DNA of 64,000 nucleotides, from NCBI RefSeq assembly GCF_006094275.1, contig NZ_CP034412.1, positions 2,914,001 to 2,978,000 of the forward strand. The letters are read 5' to 3'. Below the pieces are notes generated by a model. That model was not told the origin of the DNA. It made no database searches and saw nothing but the letters and a program-made list of their open reading frames with translations. This stretch comes from Glutamicibacter creatinolyticus. Lineage in GTDB: Bacteria > Actinomycetota > Actinomycetes > Actinomycetales > Micrococcaceae. How positions within the stretch are numbered: the first letter of the stretch is position 1; each line of letters begins with the position of its first letter. Below, piece after piece: positions 42,962 to 52,302 of this stretch. The translations under genes were made by a program, and so were the position numbers.

Positions 42962-44350
42962 GTGCACAAGAAGAAGACCCTGGTGATTGGGCTGGATGGC
43001 GCCTCGATGGCGCAGATCAACAAGCGCAACACCCCGAACCTGGCCAAGCTGTGGGCCGAGGGCATGCTCGCCAACTCCAACCTCTACGCCAACCCCATGG
43101 CGCCCACCGTCTCCGGGGCCGGCTGGTCCACCATTGCCACCGGCGCATGGCCGGACAAGCACCAGGTGCCGGACAACTCCTTCTCCAACCCCAACTATGA
43201 TCAATACCCCGATTACCTCACCCGCCTGGAGGCGGCCCGGGCCAAAAGCTCCACCCTGGTGGTGGGCACCTGGGGACCGATCCCGCAGCAGGTCTTCGCC
43301 CAGGGCGCGGACCTGTTGCTCGCCGGAGGCAATGACGCCGGCACCACCTCCACGGTGGTCGACTACCTGAAGAACGGGAACCCGGACAGCACCTTTGTGC
43401 ACCTGGATGAGATCGACGGGGCCGGGCACAGCAACGGCAGCGACTCGATCTCCTACACCCGTGCCCACGCGAAGGCGGATCAGCAGATCGGGGACATGCT
43501 GCAGGCCATCGATGAGCGCAGCACCCGGCACAAGGAGGACTGGCTGGTCATTGTCACCTCGGACCACGGCCACACCCCCGGTGGCGGGCACGGCGGCAGC
43601 AGCATCCGCGAACGGGCCACCTTCGTGATTGCCAACGGCAAGAAGTACGCCCCGGGCAGCACGCGGCATGATGTGAAGCTCACCGACATCGCCCCCACCG
43701 TCCTAAGGCACCAGGGCGTACGCATCGAGGACGACTGGGCCCTGGACGGGCAGGTCATCCAATCCATCAAGCCCGATGACTTTGACTCCCTGCGTCCGCA
43801 CCTGAAGAAGGCGAAGGACGAGTCGAAGCTCGGTGCGAAGACCAAGGGCTGGACCCACACCGCACCCAGCGGCTGGAGCATTGAGAACAAGGACATGCCC
43901 AAGGGCGGAGTGCGTGAATGGCGCGGCTGGTCCTTCACCACCGACGAGTTCTGGACCAATGCCGAGCTGAACCAGGGCCGGGAGACCAGCGTGCACAACC
44001 GCAACGTCTTCGCGGTGGCGGACTCCGATGAGTGGGATGACAAGTCCCACGCCGAGGGGCAGTTCGATTCGACCCTGGTCAGCCCCAGCTACAAGGTCAA
44101 GGGAGGCAAGCAGGCCACTTTGAGCTTTGCCTCGAACTACAAGGTGGACGGCCCGCAGAGCGCAGAAGTGTTCATCAGCTTCGACAATGGTGAGCCGGTA
44201 CTGGTCAAGTCCTATGAAAAGGACTTCAACGGGGTGGAGAAGCTCTCCATCGACGTGCCCAAGAAAGCCAAGCGCGCCCAGGTTTCCTTCCGGTATACCG
44301 GAACGAACTCCGCGTTCTGGACCGTGGACCAGGTGTCGTTGAAGAAGTAA
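42962..44350 (+). CDS. Alkaline phosphatase superfamily phosphodiesterase, secreted in its ancestral form
   Basis: The intact frame from GTG 42962 encodes 462 aa; ancestrally it began at 42810 with a signal peptide, now out of frame. Metal and catalytic motifs of type I phosphodiesterase/nucleotide pyrophosphatases: GLDGAS, the nucleophile region SGAGWSTIATG, DEIDGAGHSNG, SDHGHTPGGGHGG. A C-terminal beta-rich domain (SPSYKVKGGKQATLSFASNYK to TVDQVSLKK) resembles a carbohydrate- or surface-binding module. If translated only from 42962 the enzyme would stay in the cytosol. Its last 75 bases are duplicated at 52667. Confidence 0.82.
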   Translation: MHKKKTLVIGLDGASMAQINKRNTPNLAKLWAEGMLANSNLYANPMAPTVSGAGWSTIATGAWPDKHQVPDNSFSNPNYDQYPDYLTRLEAARAKSSTLVVGTWGPIPQQVFAQGADLLLAGGNDAGTTSTVVDYLKNGNPDSTFVHLDEIDGAGHSNGSDSISYTRAHAKADQQIGDMLQAIDERSTRHKEDWLVIVTSDHGHTPGGGHGGSSIRERATFVIANGKKYAPGSTRHDVKLTDIAPTVLRHQGVRIEDDWALDGQVIQSIKPDDFDSLRPHLKKAKDESKLGAKTKGWTHTAPSGWSIENKDMPKGGVREWRGWSFTTDEFWTNAELNQGRETSVHNRNVFAVADSDEWDDKSHAEGQFDSTLVSPSYKVKGGKQATLSFASNYKVDGPQSAEVFISFDNGEPVLVKSYEKDFNGVEKLSIDVPKKAKRAQVSFRYTGTNSAFWTVDQVSLKK

Positions 44351-45827
44351 GCGGCCCGGCACCAAAGCCCCACGGCCGGTGGCTTAACCACCAAGGGTGG
44401 CGCACGAGAACCGTGCGCCACCCTCACCTGTCCCCGGCCTGACGGCGAGGGGGTATGGACTAGCGTCCGGAGATCTTCACCAGCTTGTGGTTGACGAACT
44501 CATCCATGCCGTACTTGCCCAACTCGCGGCCGATGCCCGAGCGCTTTACGCCACCGAAGGGCAGCTCGGCGGCGGTGCCGGAGGGCTCGTTGATGGCCAC
44601 CATGCCGGTTTCCAGCTGGCGGGCAATGCGGTCGGCCCGCTCGGCGTCCTGGGTGTGGATGGAGGCACCCAGCCCGTAGTCGGTGTTGTTGGCCAGCTTC
44701 ACGGCCTCCTCCTCACCGTCCACCTTGTACAGCACGGCGACCGGGCCGAACAATTCCTCGCTGAAGGCGCGCATGTCCTCGGTGACCCCGGCCAGCACGG
44801 TCGGCTCAAAGTAGGCGCCGTCCCCGTCCACCGGCTTGCCGCCGGCCAGCACGGTTGCGCCCTTGTCCACGGCGTCCTTCACCTGGGCGGCCAACCCGTC
44901 GCGGGCCGCGGCCGAGGACAGTGGGCCGACGAAGTTCTCCGCCTCGGTCGGATCGCCCATCTTGATGCCGGACACCTGGTCCACCAGCGCCTTGGAGAAC
45001 TCGTCGTACACCGAGGAGTCCACGATGAAGCGCTTGGCGGCATTGCAGGCCTGGCCGGTGTTGCCGAAGCGGGCGCGCATGCCCAGCTTGGCGCTGCGGG
45101 CCACGTCCGCATCCTCCATGACCAGGAACGGATCCGAACCGCCCAGTTCCAGCACGACCTTCTTCAGGTTGCGCCCGGCGATCTCGGCCACCGCGGCACC
45201 GGCGCGCTCCGAACCGGTCAGCGAAACCCCCTGGATCCGGCGGTCGGCGATGATGTCGGCCACCTGGTCATTGGTGGCGAAGATGTTCACGTAGGCGCCT
45301 TCCGGGGCCCCGGCGTCCTTGAAGATCTGCTCCATGGCCAGCGCCGATTCCGGGCACTGCGGGGCGTGCTTAAGCAGGATGGTGTTGCCGTTCATCAGGT
45401 TCGGCGCCGCGAAGCGGGCCACCTGGTAGTAGGGGAAGTTCCACGGCATGATGCCCAACAGCACACCGACCGCTTCCTTGCGCACCAGCGCCTTGCCGCC
45501 GCTGGCGACCTCAAGCTCCTCGTCCTGCAGGAACTTCGGACCGTTCTTGGCGTAGTAGCGGTAGATGGAGGCGACAATGCTGATTTCGCCCTGGGCCTGG
45601 CGCACCGGCTTGCCCATCTCGCGGGTGATGATCGCGGCCAGTTCCTCCGCGCGTTCCTCGTAGATGTCGGCCACCCGCTCCAGCAGCGCGACGCGCTCGG
45701 AGATCTCGGAGGTGGACCAGGTGGTGAAGCCCTGGTGGGCCGCGCCAATGGCCTCCTGGATCTCGGCGTCGCTGGCGGTGGGGTAGGTTGCCTCTACGAC
45801 TCCGGTAGCGGGGTTGGTCACTGCATA
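44276..45827. repeat. Long direct repeat, copy 1 (3' end of phosphodiesterase plus gabD)
   Basis: About 1552 bases nearly identical to 52667-54216 in the same orientation. It contains the last 75 bases of the phosphodiesterase gene, the intergenic hairpin and all of gabD but its first few codons. Differences are a handful of substitutions, most in the intergenic part, and a net 2-base indel. Confidence 0.95.
44394..44424. terminator. Terminator between phosphodiesterase and gabD (copy 1)
   Basis: 13-bp perfect stem (44394-44406 with 44412-44424) between convergent genes; an identical copy lies at 52785-52815. Confidence 0.8.
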
Positions 45828-45836
45828 CATGCTCAT
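44460..45836 (-). CDS. gabD: NAD(P)-dependent succinate-semialdehyde dehydrogenase, copy 1
   Basis: Oxidises succinate semialdehyde or a related aldehyde. 458 aa from ATG 45836, preceded by GAGGAGGA. Family motifs: [57 protein letters not shown] (NAD site and catalytic Glu), and the nucleophile Cys in [11 protein letters not shown]. At the protein level it differs from copy 2 (52849-54225) at only two positions seen by eye (residues 3 and about 39). Its leader differs completely from copy 2 upstream of codon 3, and it lies 44 bases after the decarboxylase gene, making it the third gene of that operon. Confidence 0.93.
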   Translation of the reverse strand: MSMYAVTNPATGVVEATYPTASDAEIQEAIGAAHQGFTTWSTSEISERVALLERVADIYEERAEELAAIITREMGKPVRQAQGEISIVASIYRYYAKNGPKFLQDEELEVASGGKALVRKEAVGVLLGIMPWNFPYYQVARFAAPNLMNGNTILLKHAPQCPESALAMEQIFKDAGAPEGAYVNIFATNDQVADIIADRRIQGVSLTGSERAGAAVAEIAGRNLKKVVLELGGSDPFLVMEDADVARSAKLGMRARFGNTGQACNAAKRFIVDSSVYDEFSKALVDQVSGIKMGDPTEAENFVGPLSSAAARDGLAAQVKDAVDKGATVLAGGKPVDGDGAYFEPTVLAGVTEDMRAFSEELFGPVAVLYKVDGEEEAVKLANNTDYGLGASIHTQDAERADRIARQLETGMVAINEPSGTAAELPFGGVKRSGIGRELGKYGMDEFVNHKLVKISGR

Positions 45837-45879
45837 GGGATTCCTCCTCGAAAATGGCGTCTTGCCGGTAATGTGGGGT

Positions 45880-47598
45880 CTATGGAAACAGGATGCCCTG
45901 ATCCACAATGACGTGTAGAAGGGCCGGGCGATGTTCTTTGAGCACCACATCCAGAGCACGCTGCACTGCTTCGGCGGCCTGAGCATCGCTGGTCACAGTT
46001 TCGCCGTGCCCCCCATAAGCGCGAGCCAACGCCGCAAAGTCCGGGTTTTGCAACTGGGTTCCCGAAACGCGGCCCGGGAAGTGGCCCTCTTGGTGCGCGC
46101 GAATAGTTCCGAACTGTCCGTTGTCCATTACTACGGTCAGCAACGCAGCACCGTGTTGGGTAGCACTGGCCAGTTCCTGCCCGTTCATTAAGAACTCGCC
46201 GTCACCGCAAATCGCCAGCACCAAGCGCTCCGGAGCCTCCAGGGAGGCAGCTACCGCAGCTGGAATAGAGTAACCCATGGATCCATTGCGGGTACCTAAC
46301 TGGGACGGGAAAATATTGGTTGGCACGTACCTCATGGGCCACGCACAGTGGTTGCCTGCCCCCATGGTAGTCACTACATCTTCGGGAAGACGCTGAACCA
46401 GCTCAGCAATCACCGCGCTCATGTGAGCGGTACCCTCGCGGGTTGGCGACAGCTCCTCGCGCTGTGGCAGCTTCGTGTATGCTTCTCGCGCTTCGCGCCC
46501 GGCAGCCCGCCAAGGCTCCCATTGAGTTTCCCGCTCCAGGCGCAATTCTTCTAGCGCTTCGGCAAAGACACCGGGAGTGGCCAAAATGTGACGGGTTATC
46601 GCCCCAGAGCGCCCACGCAATGAGGTGTCAATGTTTACAAGATAGTTGACTGCCCGCCGGTTCTGACGCAGGGTGAATCCATCGGTGGGTACATCGGAGG
46701 GTACCGCCCCAATTGCGACCAACACATCAGCTTCTTCGAACATCTGGGCCGCCTTATCGGTGCGCCCGTACCCCAGCTCGCCCATGTTCACTGGGGAATT
46801 GAACGGCACCCGATCCGCAGCGTGCCAATCATGTACCACCGGAATGTTGTTTGCCTCCGCAAAAGCCGTCACCCCTGCGGCAGCCTTCGCGCTCCAGCGC
46901 TGGCCACCGACAAACAGCAACGGTTTCTGAGCGTTGGATAGGGCGCTTGCCAGCTCCTTGAGTTCCCCGGTTGAGACAGCGCCCTCGGCCACGGTAAGCG
47001 GCTGGTGCAATTCACCGGCGAACTCATGGGCGACCACGTCCTCGGGAAGACCCACGATCACCGGGCCCGGACGACCTGACGCTGCCGCGAAAAAGGCCTC
47101 GGCCACGATCTCGGAAGCCCGCTCGGCTTCATCAATAACGAAAACGCGCTTGGCCTGACTGCCGAACCAGGCATAGGGGTCAAATTCCTGGAACGACTCG
47201 CGCATCCGGTCGGCTACCGGAATCAAACCCACGAACAGCACCATGGGAGTCCCATCCTGCCAAGCGGAGTGAACGGCCACGTACGCGTTGGCCGCACCGG
47301 GTCCGCGGGTCACCATGGCGACCCCGGGCTGTCCGGTGAACTTGCCGTGAGCCTCGGCCATGTAAGCGGCGCCTCCTTCGTGGCGCACTACTATGTTGTC
47401 GATATTCGCGTCGTGCAGACCGTCCAGCACAGCCAGGTAAGACTCTCCTGGAACCGTGAAGACGCGTTTGACACCGTGACGCGCAAGGGATTCGACGATT
47501 GCCGCTCCGGCGTGTGTTGGGCGGACCACGTGCGAACTGCGCCGCGAGGTGTCTGCCGACGAGGCGAGTTGGGTCGGAATGATGCTAGAGGTTTCCAT
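45880..47598 (-). CDS. Thiamine diphosphate-dependent enzyme (acetolactate synthase/2-oxoacid decarboxylase-like)
   Basis: 572 aa from ATG 47598. N-terminal Pyr domain with VPGESYLAVLDGL and the cofactor-activating glutamate in VVRHEGGAAYMAEA; central domain; C-terminal ThDP-binding motif ICGDGEFLMNGQELASATQHG to VVMDNGQFGTIR (GDG-x25-N). This layout fits acetolactate synthase relatives acting as decarboxylases or lyases. No small regulatory ilvN-like subunit or branched-chain gene is nearby. The start overlaps the amidohydrolase stop by 14 bases; gabD copy 1 follows. Inference: it decarboxylates a 2-oxo acid to an aldehyde that GabD oxidises. Confidence 0.85.
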   Translation of the reverse strand: METSSIIPTQLASSADTSRRSSHVVRPTHAGAAIVESLARHGVKRVFTVPGESYLAVLDGLHDANIDNIVVRHEGGAAYMAEAHGKFTGQPGVAMVTRGPGAANAYVAVHSAWQDGTPMVLFVGLIPVADRMRESFQEFDPYAWFGSQAKRVFVIDEAERASEIVAEAFFAAASGRPGPVIVGLPEDVVAHEFAGELHQPLTVAEGAVSTGELKELASALSNAQKPLLFVGGQRWSAKAAAGVTAFAEANNIPVVHDWHAADRVPFNSPVNMGELGYGRTDKAAQMFEEADVLVAIGAVPSDVPTDGFTLRQNRRAVNYLVNIDTSLRGRSGAITRHILATPGVFAEALEELRLERETQWEPWRAAGREAREAYTKLPQREELSPTREGTAHMSAVIAELVQRLPEDVVTTMGAGNHCAWPMRYVPTNIFPSQLGTRNGSMGYSIPAAVAASLEAPERLVLAICGDGEFLMNGQELASATQHGAALLTVVMDNGQFGTIRAHQEGHFPGRVSGTQLQNPDFAALARAYGGHGETVTSDAQAAEAVQRALDVVLKEHRPALLHVIVDQGILFP

Positions 47599-49225
47599 AT
47601 ACAAGTTCTCCTGCCACTACCGTGGCCTCGACTCGGGTATTAGCTATGTCTTCGGTGGGGATGTCGTAAATGTCCTGGGAAAGCACCACGAAGTCGGCCA
47701 GATGGCCGGGAACCAATTTGCCCTTGTAGCTCTCTTCGTGGACCGCGTGGGCGCTGCCCACGGTGTAAGCGTGCACCGCTTGAGCCACTGTGAGCTTCTC
47801 GCCATCGGTAAAGGGCGCGCCCGCCAACGTCGTGCGCTCTACCAGAGAGGCAATGTTCAAGAGTGGATCCGCACTGACCACGGGAGCATCGGTCGACCCG
47901 GGAATGACGAGGCCTGCGTCCAAGAAGGACTTCACCCGGTAGGCAAGCGGTTGTCGTTCGGCTCCCATAGCTACGGCAACCCCGTCACCTAGTTCGTGGA
48001 TGAAGCGGCCCTGTGGGACCGGAATGAGTCCTAACTGAACCATGCGCTGAATTTGCGCATCTGAGGCCACGGACGCATGCTCGATCCGGTGGCGCGCATT
48101 AGGACGGGGGGCGAGTTCCTGCGCCTGGGCGATGATGTCCATGACTACATCCAAGGCGGCGTCGCCTATAGCGTGTACCGCTAACTGCCAGCCCGCTAAA
48201 TGTGCTCCGATCAGCTTTTCTCGTAGTGTTTCCTGCGAAAACTGCAACAGGCCTCGGTTTCCCTCATCCGTGGCGTAGTCGCAGCACATGAAGGCGCTGC
48301 GGCCGATGAGCGAACCGTCGGAGAGGACTTTAGTCGGGCCGATGCGCAGCACTTCGTCGCCCATGCCGCTGCGCATGCCCAGGTCGAGACCGTAGCGCTG
48401 GTGACCCTTAAACGACTCCGTGTCCAGCGGGTGCAGGGTGGTCAGGTAGGGCATCAGTGTGGCGCGCACGCCAAGTTGACCGCGCTCGCGGGCCATTTGA
48501 TAGCCGGCTAGGTCCACTGAGCTCTGCCCGATGTGATCCGGCGCACCGATTCCCGGTTCGGTGATTGAGGTGACGCCCAACTTGAGCATCTCACGCGAAC
48601 CCGCCGCAACCAGATCAGCTACGTCCTGGATGGACTTAACCGGGATATGGTCCAGCACAATACTCCGCGCGGTTTCCTGCAATAGGCCCTCTGCGAGGCC
48701 ACGCGCGTCGCAGGGCACCGCTCCGCCGTCCGGCACTGGTACGTTACGGCGCTCTGGATAGCCGGAGAGCTCAAAGGCGCGCGTGTTCGCTACAGCCATG
48801 TGCCGCGACACGTGCCAGAGAAAGACCGGATGTCCGTGGCTAACAGAGTCCAGGGCCCGTGCGGTGGGGTGTTCATCGCCGAGGAAGTTCTGGTCATAGC
48901 CTGTGCCGATGACCCACGCACCGGGCTTAGCCGTGCTGGCCGCAGCATCTACTGCAGCGAGCAACTCCTCCATGGTCTTTACACTCTCCGGGCGCAAGTC
49001 CACTTGAGTCAGCGCGTCCCCAATGAAGGTGAGGTGAAGGTGGGCATCGTTAAAGCCGGGGACCACCGCTGCCCCACCGAGATCCACGACTTTTGCGAAG
49101 TGCCTGGGCTCGAGTTCATGGTCGAGACTAATGACTCGCCCGTGGTGAATTCCTAGCGCTTGAGCAAGCGGACGTTGGGGATCTTGGGTGTGGATGATCC
49201 CGTTGGTGTAAAGCACGTCGAACAT
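47585..49225 (-). CDS. YtcJ-like amidohydrolase (amidohydrolase family 3)
   Basis: 546 aa; ATG 49225 has AGGAGG five bases upstream. Metal-dependent hydrolase motifs: VVPGFNDAHLHLTFIG (HxH), HAIGDAALD, RIEHASV and GSTDAPV (the catalytic Asp). YtcJ/NfdA relatives deformylate or hydrolyse N-substituted amides. First gene of the island operon, with a Crp/GlxR-like site 25 bases upstream of the start. In this context it probably opens the pathway by removing an acyl or formyl group, giving the compound that the ThDP enzyme handles. The true substrate is unknown. Confidence 0.87.
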   Translation of the reverse strand: MFDVLYTNGIIHTQDPQRPLAQALGIHHGRVISLDHELEPRHFAKVVDLGGAAVVPGFNDAHLHLTFIGDALTQVDLRPESVKTMEELLAAVDAAASTAKPGAWVIGTGYDQNFLGDEHPTARALDSVSHGHPVFLWHVSRHMAVANTRAFELSGYPERRNVPVPDGGAVPCDARGLAEGLLQETARSIVLDHIPVKSIQDVADLVAAGSREMLKLGVTSITEPGIGAPDHIGQSSVDLAGYQMARERGQLGVRATLMPYLTTLHPLDTESFKGHQRYGLDLGMRSGMGDEVLRIGPTKVLSDGSLIGRSAFMCCDYATDEGNRGLLQFSQETLREKLIGAHLAGWQLAVHAIGDAALDVVMDIIAQAQELAPRPNARHRIEHASVASDAQIQRMVQLGLIPVPQGRFIHELGDGVAVAMGAERQPLAYRVKSFLDAGLVIPGSTDAPVVSADPLLNIASLVERTTLAGAPFTDGEKLTVAQAVHAYTVGSAHAVHEESYKGKLVPGHLADFVVLSQDIYDIPTEDIANTRVEATVVAGELVYGNL

Positions 49226-49249
49226 GCGGCCTCCTGAACTAGGAACTAA

Positions 49250-49263
49250 GTGATCTAGCTCAA
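49250..49263. promoter_or_regulatory. Crp/GlxR-like site before the amidohydrolase operon
   Basis: GTGATCTAGCTCAA, a GTGA-N6-TCA(C) palindrome with one change. Shares 13 bases with the reverse complement of the site at 29252-29265. Confidence 0.55.
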
Positions 49264-49334
49264 GTATCCGAAAAGCCTAGTATGCTGTCTAATACATATA
49301 AGTTCTTTATTCCATAACTCTATGGCATGAGAGG

Positions 49335-50267
49335 TTACTCTCCTCGCATGTCCAAAGCGGGTGCTGTACCTGCATCCAGTTGACCGCGCTCAACCCAAGG
49401 CCGCATCCGTCGCGCAATATCGCGGATTCGTTCTTCGGCATAGTGCCCCCGATGCCAGGCGAGGTGCAGGTTGAGAGTAGGCCGAACTGAGGGCTGCACC
49501 TCCCTGCTTTCAATGATGGCCACCCGACGGTTACCAAACGAGGGCAGCTCGGTACCGACCCCCACTCCTCTGCCGGAGGCCACTAATGCACTAATGGCCA
49601 ATCCGTCCTCGCATTCGATATATTGCGCCAAATGCACACCGTGTCGATTGAGCGCGTCATCGAGCACGTGGCGACTCACGCTATTGCGCGTGGGCAGAAT
49701 CAGGTGCTCCGAGCACAGCTCCCGAAGATCCACTTCTGCACGCCCGTCGGACACCCATGGGTGACTTGGCGGGCAAGAGGCCTTGAGAGCCACAACCCCC
49801 AGCGACTCTGAAGCTAAATCTCCACTGGGAACTTGCGGAGTAACCACGAAATCCAGATCGTGCAGTAGGGCCTGTTCCAAGTCGAAGTGGCTGACTTCGC
49901 GCACCACGATCATCGGGTCTCGCGGGGAAAGCGAGGCGATGAAAGGTGCCAAGAAACCGCGAATCGAAGCCGAAGTGGAGCCACAAGCGAACTTGGCAAC
50001 GTCCCCGGTACGCAGCACTGCTACCGCTTCTTGCAGATCCCTGGTTTGCAAGAGCAATTTTCGGGCCAAGGGGACGAAGGCGCGGCCACTGGAGGTGAGC
50101 ACCAGCCGGTTGCCCCGCGATTCAAAGAGCTTCAACTGCAGTTCCTGCTCAAGGGTTTTGAGTTGGCGACTGAGTGCCGGCTGGGCGATGTGCAGTTCTT
50201 CGGCGGCTGCGGTAACTGTCCCATAGTCGACGGTGCTCAGGAAATACTGCAAGCGGCGATAGTTCAC
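49335..50267 (-). CDS. LysR family transcriptional regulator of the island
   Basis: 310 aa from GTG 50267 (NYRRLQYFLSTVDYG), the usual LysR N-terminus; a longer frame to 50294 has no support. Helix-turn-helix in TVTAAAEELHIAQPALSRQLKTLEQELQ; effector domain with VVREVSHFDLEQALLHDLDF. It lies 109 bases upstream of the amidohydrolase in the same direction, and the MHS transporter is divergent on the other side. It is the obvious candidate regulator of the island genes. Confidence 0.9.
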   Translation of the reverse strand: MNYRRLQYFLSTVDYGTVTAAAEELHIAQPALSRQLKTLEQELQLKLFESRGNRLVLTSSGRAFVPLARKLLLQTRDLQEAVAVLRTGDVAKFACGSTSASIRGFLAPFIASLSPRDPMIVVREVSHFDLEQALLHDLDFVVTPQVPSGDLASESLGVVALKASCPPSHPWVSDGRAEVDLRELCSEHLILPTRNSVSRHVLDDALNRHGVHLAQYIECEDGLAISALVASGRGVGVGTELPSFGNRRVAIIESREVQPSVRPTLNLHLAWHRGHYAEERIRDIARRMRPWVERGQLDAGTAPALDMRGE

Positions 50268-50970
50268 GGCCCTACCATAGCAAGCCCCCGGCAATAGCTC
50301 GGATTACAGCGTCAAATTGATACCTTCCCAGGGTCTGGCCTGCGCTGCTTTGGAGCAGACGGTTCGGCCCTCTCCACCAAAAGCACGACGCGTCGCAGTT
50401 CCTCTAACGGGTCCTCCTGCAACGAGATGTTCAAGAGTTGCAACATTTCTACTCGGGGCAGCTGCACTCAGTTCTGTCCCCTTCTTTTTGCTGTCCTCGC
50501 TTGGGACCGTAACGGCCCTTGGGCGGGAAACATCCAAGGGGCATCACGCACTTCGTGGACGACGCGCCCGACCCGCCCAAAGCCCCGGTGAACGTATCAA
50601 CACACCTGGAACGTCACGAGCTTGATCGAGCTGACTTCTTCAGACTTTCCAAGGCAGATAAGCAGGACGCGTGCAACAGTGCCGGCATCGGTCTCCTCAC
50701 GCTCCGTTCCGCCTGTTCCTGCTACCGCTTCCCAACCTTCGGTTTCGCCCTGATCACTTCAAGGGCAAGGATACAACTAGCCCCACAGGCACAGCGGATT
50801 TCGCACGCACCGTCGCTCTGTGGAGAACTGCTGAGCATAACAAAAAAGCATGTATTCGCGGCCTAAGAGGTCTTGGACGCGATGTAGTTTGCGACGGGAT
50901 ACTGAAAGTGACGTACGACTATGGTGCGGATCACGGATCTCGGACCGCACGCCTCATAAGGAAGACGCAG
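50268..50970. other. Long intergenic region between LysR gene and MHS transporter
   Basis: About 700 bases. Reading frames of up to 115 codons exist on the plus strand, but none has a ribosome site or protein-like composition. It is probably a long divergent control region or decayed DNA from assembly of the island. No clear LysR T-N11-A box could be singled out. Confidence 0.45.
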
Positions 50971-52302
50971 ATGAAAACTCGCACCCTCACGCCGCAGCAG
51001 CGGCAAACCCGTGCCACAGCCGGCGCCTTCGTAGGCACCGCCATTGAATGGTATGACTTCTTCATTTTCGGAACGGCCGCGGCCCTAGTCTTTGGAAAAG
51101 TGTTCTACCCGGATATCGCAGCGGGAGCCGGCATCATGGCTTCTTTCGCCACTTTTTGGGTGGGTTTCCTGGCTCGCCCTCTAGGAGGCGTGCTCTTTGG
51201 GCATCTGGGAGACCGTTTCGGACGAAAGAACGTTCTAGTTGCCACACTGTTCCTGATGGGTGGTGCCACCACCCTGATTGGCCTGCTGCCAGGTTATGCC
51301 AGCATCGGCGTTGTAGCCCCAATTGCCCTGGTAATCCTGCGCGCAATGCAGGGACTTGCTGTGGGTGGCGAGTGGGCCGGAGCCACTTTGATGGCTACCG
51401 AATCTGCTTCTGAAAAAAAGCGCGGCATGGCAGGGGCCTGGGTTCAGCAAGGTTCACCCGCTGGCTCCATCATGGCTACGGTGATGTTTCTGCTGGTGGG
51501 CATGCTCGATGACGCGGCCTTCCTGTCCTGGGGGTGGCGTGTTCCGTTCCTCTTCTCCGCCCTGCTGGTCATCGTAGGGCTGATCATTCGTTCGAAAGTC
51601 GAAGAGTCTGCAGACTTCACGGCCTCGCGCGCCCAGCACGAGGTGGTCAAGGTACCAGTTATCGAGGTATTCAAGAAGGCTCCCGGATACGTGTGGCTGG
51701 GCGTGGCAGCTTCGGTGCTTGGTATCGCGATCGCATTTTTCAACAACACGTTCCTGCTGTCTTGGACGACAACAGCTGTCGATGCCGGGGGCATGGGCAT
51801 GGATCGACAGGTAATTCTGAATATCTTGCTGATCATGTCGGTTCTGCAGTTCCTCTGGCAGCCCATAGCAGCGAAAATCGCCGAACGCATCGGCGGGGTG
51901 CCCGTCATGCTCTGGGGGCTCGTGTTGAACCTGCTAATCATCGTTCCGCTCTTCCTGGCCATAATGAGCGCTAACGCGCTGATCATCGGTTTCGTACTGG
52001 GGGTCTCGATTCTAGGCGGCACGGCATACTACGCGATGCTCTCGTCTTTCCTGTCTCAAGCCTTCCCTGTCAACGTTCGCTTTACCGGCGTTGCCCTAGC
52101 GAACGGCCTATGTGCCTCCCTGATCGGCGGGTCTACCCCGCTACTCGCGCAGGCAATACTTGGCTCCTTCGGTCCATGGGGAGTTGCGGCTTTCTACGGG
52201 ATTATCGCCTTAGTAACAATGGCAGGAGTTTGGGGACTACATCGCAAAATGCGTGCACGTGATGTCTTTGCCGCCGATGCAGCCGCGGTCCTTCAGAAGT
52301 AG
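50971..52302 (+). CDS. MFS transporter, metabolite:H+ symporter (MHS/ShiA-like) family
   Basis: 443 aa from ATG 50971 (AAGGAAG upstream), 12 membrane segments. MHS marks: TAGAFVGTAIEWYDFFIFGTAAAL at the start, FGHLGDRFGRKN between helices 2 and 3, and AMQGLAVGGEWAGATLMATESASEKKRG. The family imports organic acids, shikimate, betaine and similar compounds. Divergent from the LysR gene, closed by a perfect hairpin; it is the uptake system of the island. Confidence 0.92.
   Translation: MKTRTLTPQQRQTRATAGAFVGTAIEWYDFFIFGTAAALVFGKVFYPDIAAGAGIMASFATFWVGFLARPLGGVLFGHLGDRFGRKNVLVATLFLMGGATTLIGLLPGYASIGVVAPIALVILRAMQGLAVGGEWAGATLMATESASEKKRGMAGAWVQQGSPAGSIMATVMFLLVGMLDDAAFLSWGWRVPFLFSALLVIVGLIIRSKVEESADFTASRAQHEVVKVPVIEVFKKAPGYVWLGVAASVLGIAIAFFNNTFLLSWTTTAVDAGGMGMDRQVILNILLIMSVLQFLWQPIAAKIAERIGGVPVMLWGLVLNLLIIVPLFLAIMSANALIIGFVLGVSILGGTAYYAMLSSFLSQAFPVNVRFTGVALANGLCASLIGGSTPLLAQAILGSFGPWGVAAFYGIIALVTMAGVWGLHRKMRARDVFAADAAAVLQK

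Noticed and set aside
50519-50866. 115-codon plus-strand ORF before the MHS transporter
   Set aside because: No ribosome site and mixed composition; no domain recognised.
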